Shown here: positions 49,001 through 58,587 of the stretch, piece by piece
How positions within the stretch are numbered: position 1 is the first letter of the stretch
How the letters are laid out: every line of letters begins with the position of its first letter
Assembly (NCBI GenBank): GCA_022702545.1
Contig: JAHRBC010000002.1
Location: 1,674,001 to 1,738,000, forward strand
Direction of reading: 5' to 3'
Origin: Phycomyces nitens
Lineage: Eukaryota; Mucoromycota; Mucoromycetes; Mucorales; Phycomycetaceae
DNA: 64,000 bases
Position numbers and translations under genes: made by a program
The notes under the pieces: model-generated
Databases searched by the model: none
What the model saw: the letters and a program-made list of their open reading frames with translations, nothing else
What the model was told of the DNA's origin: nothing

Positions 49001-49990
49001 TAAAGGTGTTTGATTACATTATTTCATTTTCTTTTGATACTTGTCTATAAAACTACTAAAGATAATGAATCAATACGATTGAGAAAGCGATTCCATTAAA
49101 ATTATAACCAGATTGTGATCCTAGAAGGCTATATTGGAACTTGTAAGCAACAATTTACTATTTACAAATTCAAATATATTTATCAGCTTTCTATCTCTAG
49201 TTTTTAGTTTTTACTTTAAAGGAGAAGCAATATATAAAAAGTCCAAAAGATGATTACGCGACAAGTATTAACATTGTAAAAGTTAGCTACCCAAGAGAAT
49301 CGAATACAGATGACAGTATGGGACCAAAAATAAAGAAAAACTTGTCATGACAATGTGTGTTTGTTATCTCTTGGGGGAATCCAGATGAATACGTATGCTT
49401 CTGAGATCTTGGAAAGAAATGGACTACTGAACTCAATAATTACAATGGAAACTTGTAAAGTACAGTAAGAAATTCCGAGTTGTTTTTTTATTGGTTTATT
49501 CCTGGATTATTAACTCGTAGAAGAACATCCATAAACTTGTCATTTACATGTTTATCAATACATTTTTATATATTATTAGAACTATTGCATATATATATTA
49601 ATAAGAATATCATATTTATGAAAGAGACATGGTTCATGGTCTCTTCAAATAACAGGTCTTGTTTTACAGAAAACAGAGGTATATTGGGATGACATTTAAG
49701 GATATATAAATTTAAGAGAGAGAGAGAGAGATACAGTTATACACAGCCGCAAAGGGACACAGAATCTTGATTTCACTAGACATTTCAAATACGCCTTTAA
49801 AACACCCATTGTATTTGACCCACAAGGCTCCATAATGGCTTTTAGAAATATTGTTAAAGGAAACTTGATTTACAATGTTCTCAATTAACTTTGGCAACTA
49901 TATATTTTCCTCGAGTCGAATTTGAATTATCGTTAAGCACTCATTAATACCACAACTTTATACTTGAAAACCGTTATAACGCGGAAAAGA
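46036..49990. other. Gene-poor AT-rich stretch
   Basis: About 4 kb with no supportable gene on either strand. Open frames are short and of AT-driven composition. A GA microsatellite sits near 49714-49730 and several TATATA runs occur. No tRNA-like structure was noticed. Confidence 0.45.
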
Positions 49991-50700
49991 CTGCTTTGGA
50001 AAACTGTAATCTTGTCCAGACTACGTTTAATGTGGACTCACCCAAAATAATGCTAGCTGCAGATCTAATCTGGCTCAACACACACTGTCAGATAGTCGTG
50101 CACATTACAATTGCCACCCATCTTTTCATTGATGAATCCCTAAATATTCGAACAGTATCTGTATAAACAATCCAGTGCTCCAGAATATGTACGCAAATCG
50201 GTCGTTGCATTCTACAACGCACGACTATTTACCCCTCGATCATGAGCTCCACTGAATTCTTTTTGTTGTATTATCCAGTCCGTCTCAGGCTGTAGGAGGG
50301 TCCAGTGGGTACAAACCGCGCCATGGCTAAAGATGACAGTCCAATAGTTGGTTCAAATAGATATAGAACATCTTTAGGTCTTGATAATGAATCTATGGGG
50401 ACTCCCAGCCAACCTTCTGCACCACCCAATATAATTTAAGCCCTTGAAACGTAAATATTTTTGTAGATCAGATCACTGGTTTCTTTCTTAATTATGTCTC
50501 TTGGTTCACCAGCTCTGTACTAACAGATGAATCTATCGATCTCACGATTACTACCTCGCTGGACAACATCACTAGAGTTTTAGTAAAAGAGTCAACATCC
50601 ATGTGATTCCTGAGCGTTCTGAAATGATGTGCATCTTTAGTATTCTTACAACTCCAATTACACATTGGCGACTGATTTTACAAGTATTTTTTATCACCCT
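49991..50700 (+). other. Less AT-rich relic with coding-like fragments
   Basis: Near 50158 a frame reads YLYKQSSAPEYVRKSVVAFY and stops soon after. The base composition (about 50030-50480) is closer to genes than to the flanks. I cannot name the source; a dead element or pseudogene is likely. Confidence 0.3.
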
Positions 50701-50916
50701 TTTTTTTTACCTGGCTGTATTTTCAGAGAATATATACTCTGAATAACCAATATTGGCATTGCCTTGCTATTCTCTGGTCTACCCAGAGTGTCTTGGACTG
50801 TGTTTTAGTCTTTGACAAAGGTTTGAAACTGTTTTTAAAGAGTACTTTTCTTGCTTTTCTAATCAGGCTAGTTTTCCCGTATTTTACCAAGTGATGCTCT
50901 TGCAGCTATAAAGTCA

Positions 50917-51470
50917 TTAACTAGTATACTTGTATTCCAAGATGGTTATTAGCACATAACCACTACTGTCTGTAATAAAGTCAGGGTTACATCTCCGTTT
51001 ATCAAATATAACTTTTTTTTTCAAACTTTTGGCGCTAACCAGGCACCGATCACCAAGTACAGACCCATACTTGTTTATTGTATTTGGCGTGATACAGCTT
51101 TGCTTTGGCACGTATGTTCTAGACAGACGTGTTTCTGATGGTGTGCAACAGAGTTGACTGATTTCTGTTTCTGTTAATGCTAGACATGCTTGCACAGATT
51201 CAAACGCTGGATATTAGTTGACTTTTGATAATACAGCTCGCCGCTATCAGTTGTATGGAAATGAACGGGCTCAGAAAAACCATGTGGCATAATATTTGGC
51301 GTCTCGTTCTCATAACAACGTTTTTCAATATCAGCTCCACTTTTGATTTTCATGCTAATTTTGCTTCTCGACCCTTCCATAACACCAGACTGGCCTTGTT
51401 CTATACGCTTAAAAATGGCCGCAGTGGTGGTACCCAGTGGCAATTTTCTCTCTATGAATAACCTATTCAA
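50917..51470 (-). pseudogene. Unassigned minus-strand coding relic
   Basis: Two partly overlapping frames (51470-51180 and 51195-50917) each stay open for over 90 codons with gene-like composition. The second ends in DKRRCNPDFITDSSGYVL, loosely like the D...E/K region of PD-(D/E)XK nucleases but without a clear catalytic lysine. Probably a broken gene. Confidence 0.3.
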
Positions 51471-51948
51471 TTTGTTTCAAAAAGACTTTCTTTTTTTTCT
51501 TTCTTTTTTCTTCGAGCGACTCATCTTGGCTTTAATGGGTTGGCAAATCGTTTTGCCACTTTGCAAATATCAAATTTGGCACCCATGAGGTTCTGTGTAC
51601 CCAGCACATGGTGGTTGACCATCTCAGTGTCAATTGGGATATAAAAGGATATGTGGGTTGTGAACGGATAGATCACAGACGATTATTGACTTTATAATCT
51701 AACAAATATACTAGAATTCTTTATAACAATAAAAAAAAGCTTATGGAATCGTTCATCGTGGTTACGAGTGTTTACGCCATGGTAAATGAAAAAGTTCCAA
51801 GTATAACGTATATCGATTTTTTAAAAAAAAAATGCTGCCAAAAGCACCCAAAAATAAAACACTAGGCATTTGGTTCTTGACCGCCAGAGCTGGTTTTAGT
51901 TTGATAAAGCTCTATTGGCCATTATTCTGTGTCTTGAGGCCTATTGAG

Positions 51949-52245
51949 CTAAATTTTGGCTAGAGATTGAATGGAGATTGGAATGGTGGTAACGACAAGG
52001 CGCCAAAGGCTCCAAATGTTGGTGAGCGTATGTGATGTCTCGAGGCGTCCTATGACTGTTTTTTTATTGCAATTATGCGGTTTGACAAATTGAGATGGAA
52101 AATAAGATGAGAATCCTTGGTTATTATCAATTAAAAGGAAATGTGTGGTGCCCAGTGCGTCTGCCAAAATAACAAGGTGATTGTCTTGTGAAAAAAAAAA
52201 AAGAAGCTTGGACCTCTTGTCTTGATTTGCCTGGAATACAATCAT
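51949..52245 (-). CDS. Small hypothetical ORF, possibly a 3' exon
   Basis: 98 codons with good composition (HLVILADALGTTHFLLIDNN, then FVKPHNCNKKTVIGRLETS). The A11 tract just inside its start and the repeat array upstream make the 5' end doubtful. It could be the last exon of a broken gene. No family recognised. Confidence 0.3.
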   Translation of the reverse strand: MIVFQANQDKRSKLLFFFSQDNHLVILADALGTTHFLLIDNNQGFSSYFPSQFVKPHNCNKKTVIGRLETSHTLTNIWSLWRLVVTTIPISIQSLAKI

Positions 52246-52311
52246 GAATTCATGAATTCATGAATTCATGAATTCATGAATTCATAAAATCATAAAATCA
52301 TAAAATCATAA
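52244..52311. repeat. 8-bp tandem arrays (ATGAATTC)5 then (ATAAAATC)3+
   Basis: Five perfect copies of ATGAATTC followed directly by three copies plus a partial of ATAAAATC, suggesting one array that mutated and re-expanded. Lies at the 5' edge of the small minus-strand ORF and downstream of the 270-residue gene. Confidence 0.9.
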
Positions 52312-52538
52312 GCATTTTGGATGTTTATATAAATGCATAATTGCTTGAATTCAAACAGAAATTGTACATTTCTTGCAAGACAACTGCAGACATGTTCTTT
52401 ATTGAACACCCACTATATGTAGAGATATGTGGGTGTACAGATTGTAAGATTGGTACGTGTTCTAAATCAATATATTATTATCATTATCATTATTATTCTT
52501 ATATTGGTCAAGGGATTGGAGCAGGGTTACAAGGCAGG

Positions 52539-53351
52539 TCATGCGTCTTCCTCTGATTCTGATTCGCCTCTCCTTTCCTCTTCGTCCTCTTCCTCTGCTT
52601 CATAGGCTATGATTTCTTTGAGCTGGGTCATCAAATTAGGGGCAATTGCCAGCTGATCATTCAGGGAAGCCTCCCACATCTCGTCTGTCATCTGACTTCT
52701 TGGACTAAACAGAGTTTCTTTAAAACGCACAAAGTCTTTGGGACCATTGGCCTCCAGTGTCCGTTGGCAATTGATAAAGAACTGAGGATATGCCTCTGGG
52801 AATTTCTTGAGCCGGCCAGGAAAGTCGCGAATGTTGACCAGATCGACATGGTCGAATTGGGGAACATGGACAGATTCTTCAGGCTGATCACTGGGCTCGC
52901 CAATGTACCCCACTAAATCCTTAAAACGGTCCAATGCGTGAGGGAAACCTTCAAGAGCCTTCTCGATACGGCTCATCCAGATTTCATCGCTCAATTGGCC
53001 GCGAGGGTAATAGAGAGTGTTCTCGAACCGAGTCCAGTTTGGCATATGCATCCTAAGCGAGTCAAAGAAGACATGGTTGTGTTTGACCAGATCTCGCATT
53101 TCCTTGTCTCGATCCCACAATGCGACCAGAATGGAGCTTGGGACAGCATGGGCATTGAGGTCAATTGCCACCGGAGGCTCTGTGGCTGTTGGGGACAAGA
53201 TGTCGTGGTTCTTGTTCAGGATGGCAGGATCAAAGGTAACAGAGGTCTTTCGAGGTTTGTCTGTCTGGATAGTTGGCGAGGCAGCATCCTCTGGTGGCGT
53301 CAAGGGTCCGTGTGTGGTGTTTAGGTTGCTTGTATTGATAGAGTGTTTCAT
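52539..53351 (-). CDS. Unknown protein with an internally duplicated helical module
   Basis: Intronless, 270 residues. Two related modules: residues about 72-150 (FENTLYYPRGQLSDEIW... LDRFKDLVGY) and about 170-252 (FKETLFSPRSQMTDEMW... MTQLKEIIAY), with the same order of conserved F, L, P-R, D-E-x-W and terminal L-K-x-x-x-x-Y positions. Each looks like a four-helix bundle, somewhat like paired amphipathic helix (PAH) domains of Sin3, although that is only a resemblance. The N-terminus is disordered and Thr/Pro-rich (LTPPEDAASPT); the C-terminus is a 25-residue acidic tail. No signal peptide or membrane segment. Its promoter region is shared head-to-head with the IFRD-family gene (363 bp between starts). 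Confidence 0.75.
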   Translation of the reverse strand: MKHSINTSNLNTTHGPLTPPEDAASPTIQTDKPRKTSVTFDPAILNKNHDILSPTATEPPVAIDLNAHAVPSSILVALWDRDKEMRDLVKHNHVFFDSLRMHMPNWTRFENTLYYPRGQLSDEIWMSRIEKALEGFPHALDRFKDLVGYIGEPSDQPEESVHVPQFDHVDLVNIRDFPGRLKKFPEAYPQFFINCQRTLEANGPKDFVRFKETLFSPRSQMTDEMWEASLNDQLAIAPNLMTQLKEIIAYEAEEEDEEERRGESESEEDA

Positions 53352-53713
53352 TTCAAAAGAGTGGGAAGAAGTCTTGGTTTGGCAAACAAATCAACTCTTG
53401 GTCTTATAAAATTTACATGAGAAATAGACCCAAAGACCGCATGATATTTGTGCACTTTGGCCTTACCGTTTACGGTACTCATATAAAACAAGATCCACTG
53501 ATCGCCAGCCCCTTTCTTTTCACCCTGGTTGTCTGTAGAGACACCAGAAGAGGTTGGTTTGGGTGCCAAAGAGCTTGTTTATTATACAACCATTGTCCCA
53601 AACCCTCGAGGCTGGTGAGTGTGTGTGACATATGGTGTGAAACAAGCTTTACGTCACATTGGCCAATAAAACTTATTCTGGCTGGAGATATAGCCAACCA
53701 CCTTCCCTTCGCA

Positions 53714-55281
53714 ATGCCCAAACACTCAAAGAGCCACGGTCTATTCCGCTTTCCTTACGGACAAGCCGGCTCGGATGTAGACGACGAACGCGAGTCTCTT
53801 TCGGACAGTTCGGTTGGTCAACAGATTGATCAAGACAGTCTGACAGAGGAAATAGAAAAGTACATTGATGAACTAGGAGACACCAGGTAAAGCCCAAATA
53901 GATATATATAAATATAAATATATATAAATATATATATCTGTCTGTCTGCTCACTATACATAGCCCCCACCCGGGAACACTGCTTTCCCTGGTCCAGCTCC
54001 TGAGCCATCACTACTGTGGAAACTTGCTAGAGACCAACCGATCCGAAACCCTTCTTCGGCTTCTGATCAGATTGCTCCGTAAGCCTGGCTCATTTCACGA
54101 GAGCCTTCTGGCCGTCAGATCTATTGCTCTGGTATTTCTCAACCAGGGCGACATATCCAAGGCTCAGCAAGATGTTCTCTATGCTCTGGTCGCACCACCT
54201 CTCAAGGCAGTAATCCTAGAGGGTAACCGAGCCGAGTTGAAGCACCAGGTACAAATACAATAACAGAAGAAGAGGGGTGATGCACTCTTTATATAACCAT
54301 TTACATATTTGTACCTAGAGTATGACTACGTTGGCAATGGTGTCATTGATAGCCGCATCAGATGCGGATACCAGGCAAAATCTTGGGTTCTTTTACAGGA
54401 TCTTTTTAACAGACGGGGCCCCTCTCCAGCCAGAGGACCCGAGCGAATCGGAGATTTTGACGACGGGTCAGATACAGATCTTGGTCGAAAGCAGCCTACG
54501 TTCATATGGACTTCTCTATGCTTCCTTGTATGGTGATGGTCGGGGGACCTGGGATGACGCGAGAGATGAGCTTCGGGGGTAAGTCTACGCGTTTAAGCTG
54601 CTTATACAGCAAAGAACATAGAGCTCATGGTGTCGGGCAATTGGCGGCTAAATGTTTGTAAAGTGTTATGACGATTCATCTAGACCTGATGGAATCAAGA
54701 TCGATGGATATTCGCAAGGCCGCTGCCGAAAACATTGGACTCATGCTCGAGTCAACCAGCATACTCTTAAAGGTACTCGAATTGGCTCGAGATATGTACT
54801 GACAAGGTTTGGTAGATTGATCAGTCTGCAGAGACCAAAGAATTAGAGGACGAAGAAGATTTTGTTGACACTGGTCGAATGACGGCAATATTAAATCAAT
54901 TGGCTGCCCATGGCAACCGCAAGCACAAGAAGCATGAAAGTAAGGACCAGCGTAATGTGTTCCGTCTGGTACTCCAGACTGCCGAACATGGTCTCGTTCC
55001 AGAGAAAAAAGTCAAACTTGGTAAACGTTCATTCGTTTTCAAGGGCTGGGGTAAGCCTTTATCTTGTTTTGGACTGTGGCTGTTTAGACTGATAAACCTT
55101 GTACAAAAGCGCATATCTTGGAATTCGACGCATTTTTTGACTTGTTAGGACAAGGGCTCATTCAACATATCCATGTAAATATCTCCAAAGTTTGTAACAA
55201 TGATACTAATGTTTTCTTTAGGCTAATGAAATTGTCCAGGCCGTGTTTGGGGCTGACTTGGCAGAGACAGTTATTGACTAG
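53714..55281 (+). CDS. IFRD-family (interferon-related developmental regulator) protein
   Basis: Eight exons (53714-53886, 53963-54248, 54319-54578, 54622-54653, 54684-54772, 54816-55050, 55110-55174, 55222-55281) encode 399 residues. The middle is all-helical, as in the IFRD armadillo-like domain (LLRLLIRLLRK, RSIALVFLNQGD, AMVSLIAASDA, DIRKAAAENIGLMLES). The C-terminal IFRD module is visible as RNVFRLVLQTAEHG, EKKVKLGKRS, then GLIQHIH and ANEIVQAVFG. Metazoan and plant members bind translationally inactive 80S ribosomes; the fungal role is not established to my knowledge. The start at 53714 follows the divergent promoter. Spliced joins restore all motifs, so the exon chain is solid. Confidence 0.8.
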
Positions 55282-57022
55282 CAAATACTTTATAATCCAA
55301 AAAGATAAAGTGAACTCTGAATGTGTGTGTGTGTGTATGTGTATCACTTGTTACATGGGCCTGAGGTAAGATTGAAGACCAAGTAAGATCCTGTACATAG
55401 AATACAATGACCAAGGGACTCGGATAAAGGGACCCTTTGACAGACCCAAAGTGACACGATCACCATCATTCGTATAGGGAAATATAGGATGATTTTGAGG
55501 TCATTCCTTTTGTCTTTCTTTTACCGCGGAATAGAGATGCCAGATTTCCAGTTTCTCTCTCTCTCTCTTTTTGAATAATAGCTATTTGTCAACCGTACAT
55601 AATAATCTAATTTATGTGGATTTGTATAATAAAGAAAAAAAAAGGCTTCCTATATCATAAAAATGCAATAAACTTATTGGGCTGCCGAATGTGCTATCTT
55701 TCTAAAATACACAGAAACAGAAGATCCTATATATTCACTCTAGTGCCTGTCGTACAAGCCAAGAGACAAGAAAGGGCTTGTGTTCCACTTGTTCTACTTG
55801 ATCTGATTAGTTGATCAAAAGCTAATTTCAATTGTATCGAACGAGTTTTTTGCTGTCTTGTTCATTCAATAGAGCCATTATGCTCGAAACGACAACCCAT
55901 GGTTATACAGCCAAAAAGCACAACCATTCCATTCATCATTGTTACAAGCACTGTAGGATAGCAAAAAAGACTACACACGTGGTGTGAACTTTATCAAGGC
56001 TCAATCCGTAGAAGCACATCGAATATTGTATATTTTGCAATTGTCGATATGGAAACCAGATATCGAATTTATAAATGCATAATTATCAAAAAGGTTCAAC
56101 CGACAATTTTTTTTTATTTTATTATATTATATTATTAATTTAGCTGATTATCTCAATGTTTGATGTGTGACCGATAAAATTACTTGTAAAAATTACATTT
56201 GGATTTTCCAAGCAGTGTGATCCACTCTCTTGGAACAATTACTTTACAAAAAAAAATCCCAAATGTTTACAAATGACAGAAATATAAGTCACTCATCAAT
56301 TCAAGAAAAATTTATATATAATTTGCTAAACTTTTCTCTAGTCGCACAGTCTGCAGTTTTGGGATTTGATCGATAGCCAAATTTTACAGTAATGCTGTTA
56401 CATGCCACATGTGAATTAAAATGTCTTGACTAATTGGGATATATTGGAATGACAATTTCCATTTGACAGTACAAGAATAAAAATTATTAGTATTATTAGT
56501 ATTATTTTTTGATTTACAGAATACAAAATATAATTATTATTAAAAAATAAGAGAGAGATTCTACAAGACTCTTGGGCTTCAAGGATAGGTGGCCAACAAG
56601 AATATATATATATATATATATTAAATATATATATTGAATAGAAATAACAATCTCTATCTTGGAATGTTGGGGTCGAGACTAAATATAATAAAGAGCTCGA
56701 GTGCAAGTAAGCTTAATAGATATACTTTCATATGCCAAAAAGGACAAGACTGGGTGAGAAAAGGTCTCTTTCTTTTCTTGTTTGCTTGGTGCGACCTTGG
56801 TTTTATAATAATAACAATAGTTTATAGTTTATAGTATTGACGTTTTCTGTTGTTTTTAATACCAATAATAATAATAAAAATAATAGAAAGATAAAAGTGT
56901 AGGCGCTTGTACGCTATTACAATAAAATCGATAAAGGCTTCTTGCCAACCTAGATATTTGAGGCAAGTATAATAGAGGGGAATATTAGGATGTAAAGTAC
57001 ACTTTAAATTTTGCTGTTTTCA
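55282..57022. other. AT-rich intergenic DNA
   Basis: Contains short (GT)n (about 55322-55340), CT (about 55555-55570) and TA runs (about 56602-56640). No gene recognised. Confidence 0.45.
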
Positions 57023-57573
57023 TTAATTAAACCAAGCCAACAAACCAACTCCCACAACAAGAATGGTCTCGAGTGTTGCTTTTGAGTGGCTTCCGGCAGA
57101 AGTGGCAGGATGGCTGGCAGAGGCGCTGGGTGCAGCAGGCTTGATGGGCACAAACGACGACGACGATGGACGAATGACAGAAGGAACGATGACCGGGGCC
57201 ACTGAGCTGGTTGGCAAGAGGACGGTGGTGGTGGTGGTGACTGGAACGGCAGCGCAAATGCCATCTACTGTTCCTTGCTGAATGGACGCATCGCTGGCGT
57301 AGGTAGGACACAAATTGTAGCATTGTTGGATAAGCTTTTGAGCTGCACATTGGCAGGCGTAGTCAGACGGGCCGCAACTCTTGAGCTGAGTTTCCTCAAT
57401 GCTCTTACAGCCTTGGAAACTTGAAAACATGTTTAAAAAAATGTGTCAAGCCAGAGATCGACTTACTTTGCTTCCGCAGCACATCCAACGGCTGCCTTGA
57501 CACACTGGATTCCAAACGCAAGAGCGAAAACGAAGCTGAGAATGAAAAGAGCTCGTGTGGATTGCAAGGCCAT
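57023..57573 (-). CDS. Small secreted, probably GPI-anchored eight-cysteine cell-surface protein
   Basis: Two exons (57573-57467, 57419-57023) encode 167 residues. An N-terminal signal peptide is clear (basic start then FILSFVFALAFGIQCVKA). The mature domain has eight cysteines (VGC, GC, SC, AC-QC, QC, LC, IC), the number seen in CFEM-type fungal surface domains, although the spacing is not a strict CFEM match. A Thr/Ser/Pro-rich stalk follows (VTTTTTVLLPTSS...), then a C-terminal hydrophobic tail (ETILVVGVGLLAWF) after a small-residue patch, as in GPI-attachment signals. Likely located at the plasma membrane or wall. PIG-U at 11.4 kb belongs to the machinery that would process it. Confidence 0.75.
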
Positions 57574-58587
57574 GGTTGCAGAAGAGGGAAAAAGAGGTGT
57601 GGAAGAAAAAGGAGATGGAGAGAGATTTATATAACACCAAGGGGCAAAGACACCCTCTGGTGATTTCAAGGCTCCATTGATTGGAGGGAGAGAAAAGGAG
57701 AACATTAGATGTAAAGAAGTGCATATGCGCTGATCCGCATATTGTGCCTTTCTCCTTTCTTACGGTTCATTTGTACATTGGACGACTCGTTCTTAACTAA
57801 AAGGTACAGATGACTTGTTTGTCTTTAACTTTGCGGTTCTACAATACCAAACATAATTTACAGGAGGTCAAACCCCTTTTTCTTATGTCTCCGTGCAACA
57901 CCACCAATGTAACCCAGAATCGCAACATCAAATAAGTAAAAATATTATAAATATACAAGTCTATCCTACCCACTATTGTAGTGTTTTGTTTGCTCTAGCA
58001 CGGTGCTCTTGAAAGCACCAGTGTGCAACCCTTGTCGAACCATCATTGCTCTACCGCACAATACTTTGGGAATATATGACCCTTCTCTTCCCCCAAATTT
58101 GAGAGGAGTGCTTAGACTATTCGGGATATCACCGTAGGAGAAAGCGGGGGGCATGAGCCCAGGCGGTGATTGGCTTCCCTAAAATCATCCCATACCCAAG
58201 AAGGGGTTCACAGCCAAAAGACCAATATCCAACTCAGTGGACCTCTTGGTGCTTGGACCTCAATATATCATTACTGTAAACATAATTTCCCGAGCATTCT
58301 GACGTTTGAATTCCTACCAGTTTATCTTTTTGGTGATTGTATAATTAATATAATCCCATTATATAATCATATTTAATAATATACCATAACCAGTGTTCCC
58401 CGCCAATATTCCTTCCCAACCATAAGCGGTGTTGTATTTCAGTAGCTCGAAACTGAGAAAATATTTTCCAAAATGTATTTAAGGACCCTATGAAATCTTC
58501 CATCCCACAAAACATAGATAGCCTTTCTATCAGACGAACCTCAACAATACACCATTACGCCTCACCTATAACCCATAAAGACGAACA
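57574..58587. other. Divergent promoter region with a GC-richer patch
   Basis: 1.0 kb between two divergent starts. 57966-58230 is GC-richer than its surroundings and has a 62-codon minus-strand open frame (SYGDIPNSLSTPLKFGG). Its upstream continuation contains a fragment YWSFGCEPLLGMG that recalls the middle of protein kinases, but the match is weak. Confidence 0.35.

Noticed and set aside
52938..53409. Plus-strand frames of 128 and 130 codons
   Set aside because: Shadows of the 270-residue minus-strand gene, whose internal duplication supports the minus-strand reading.
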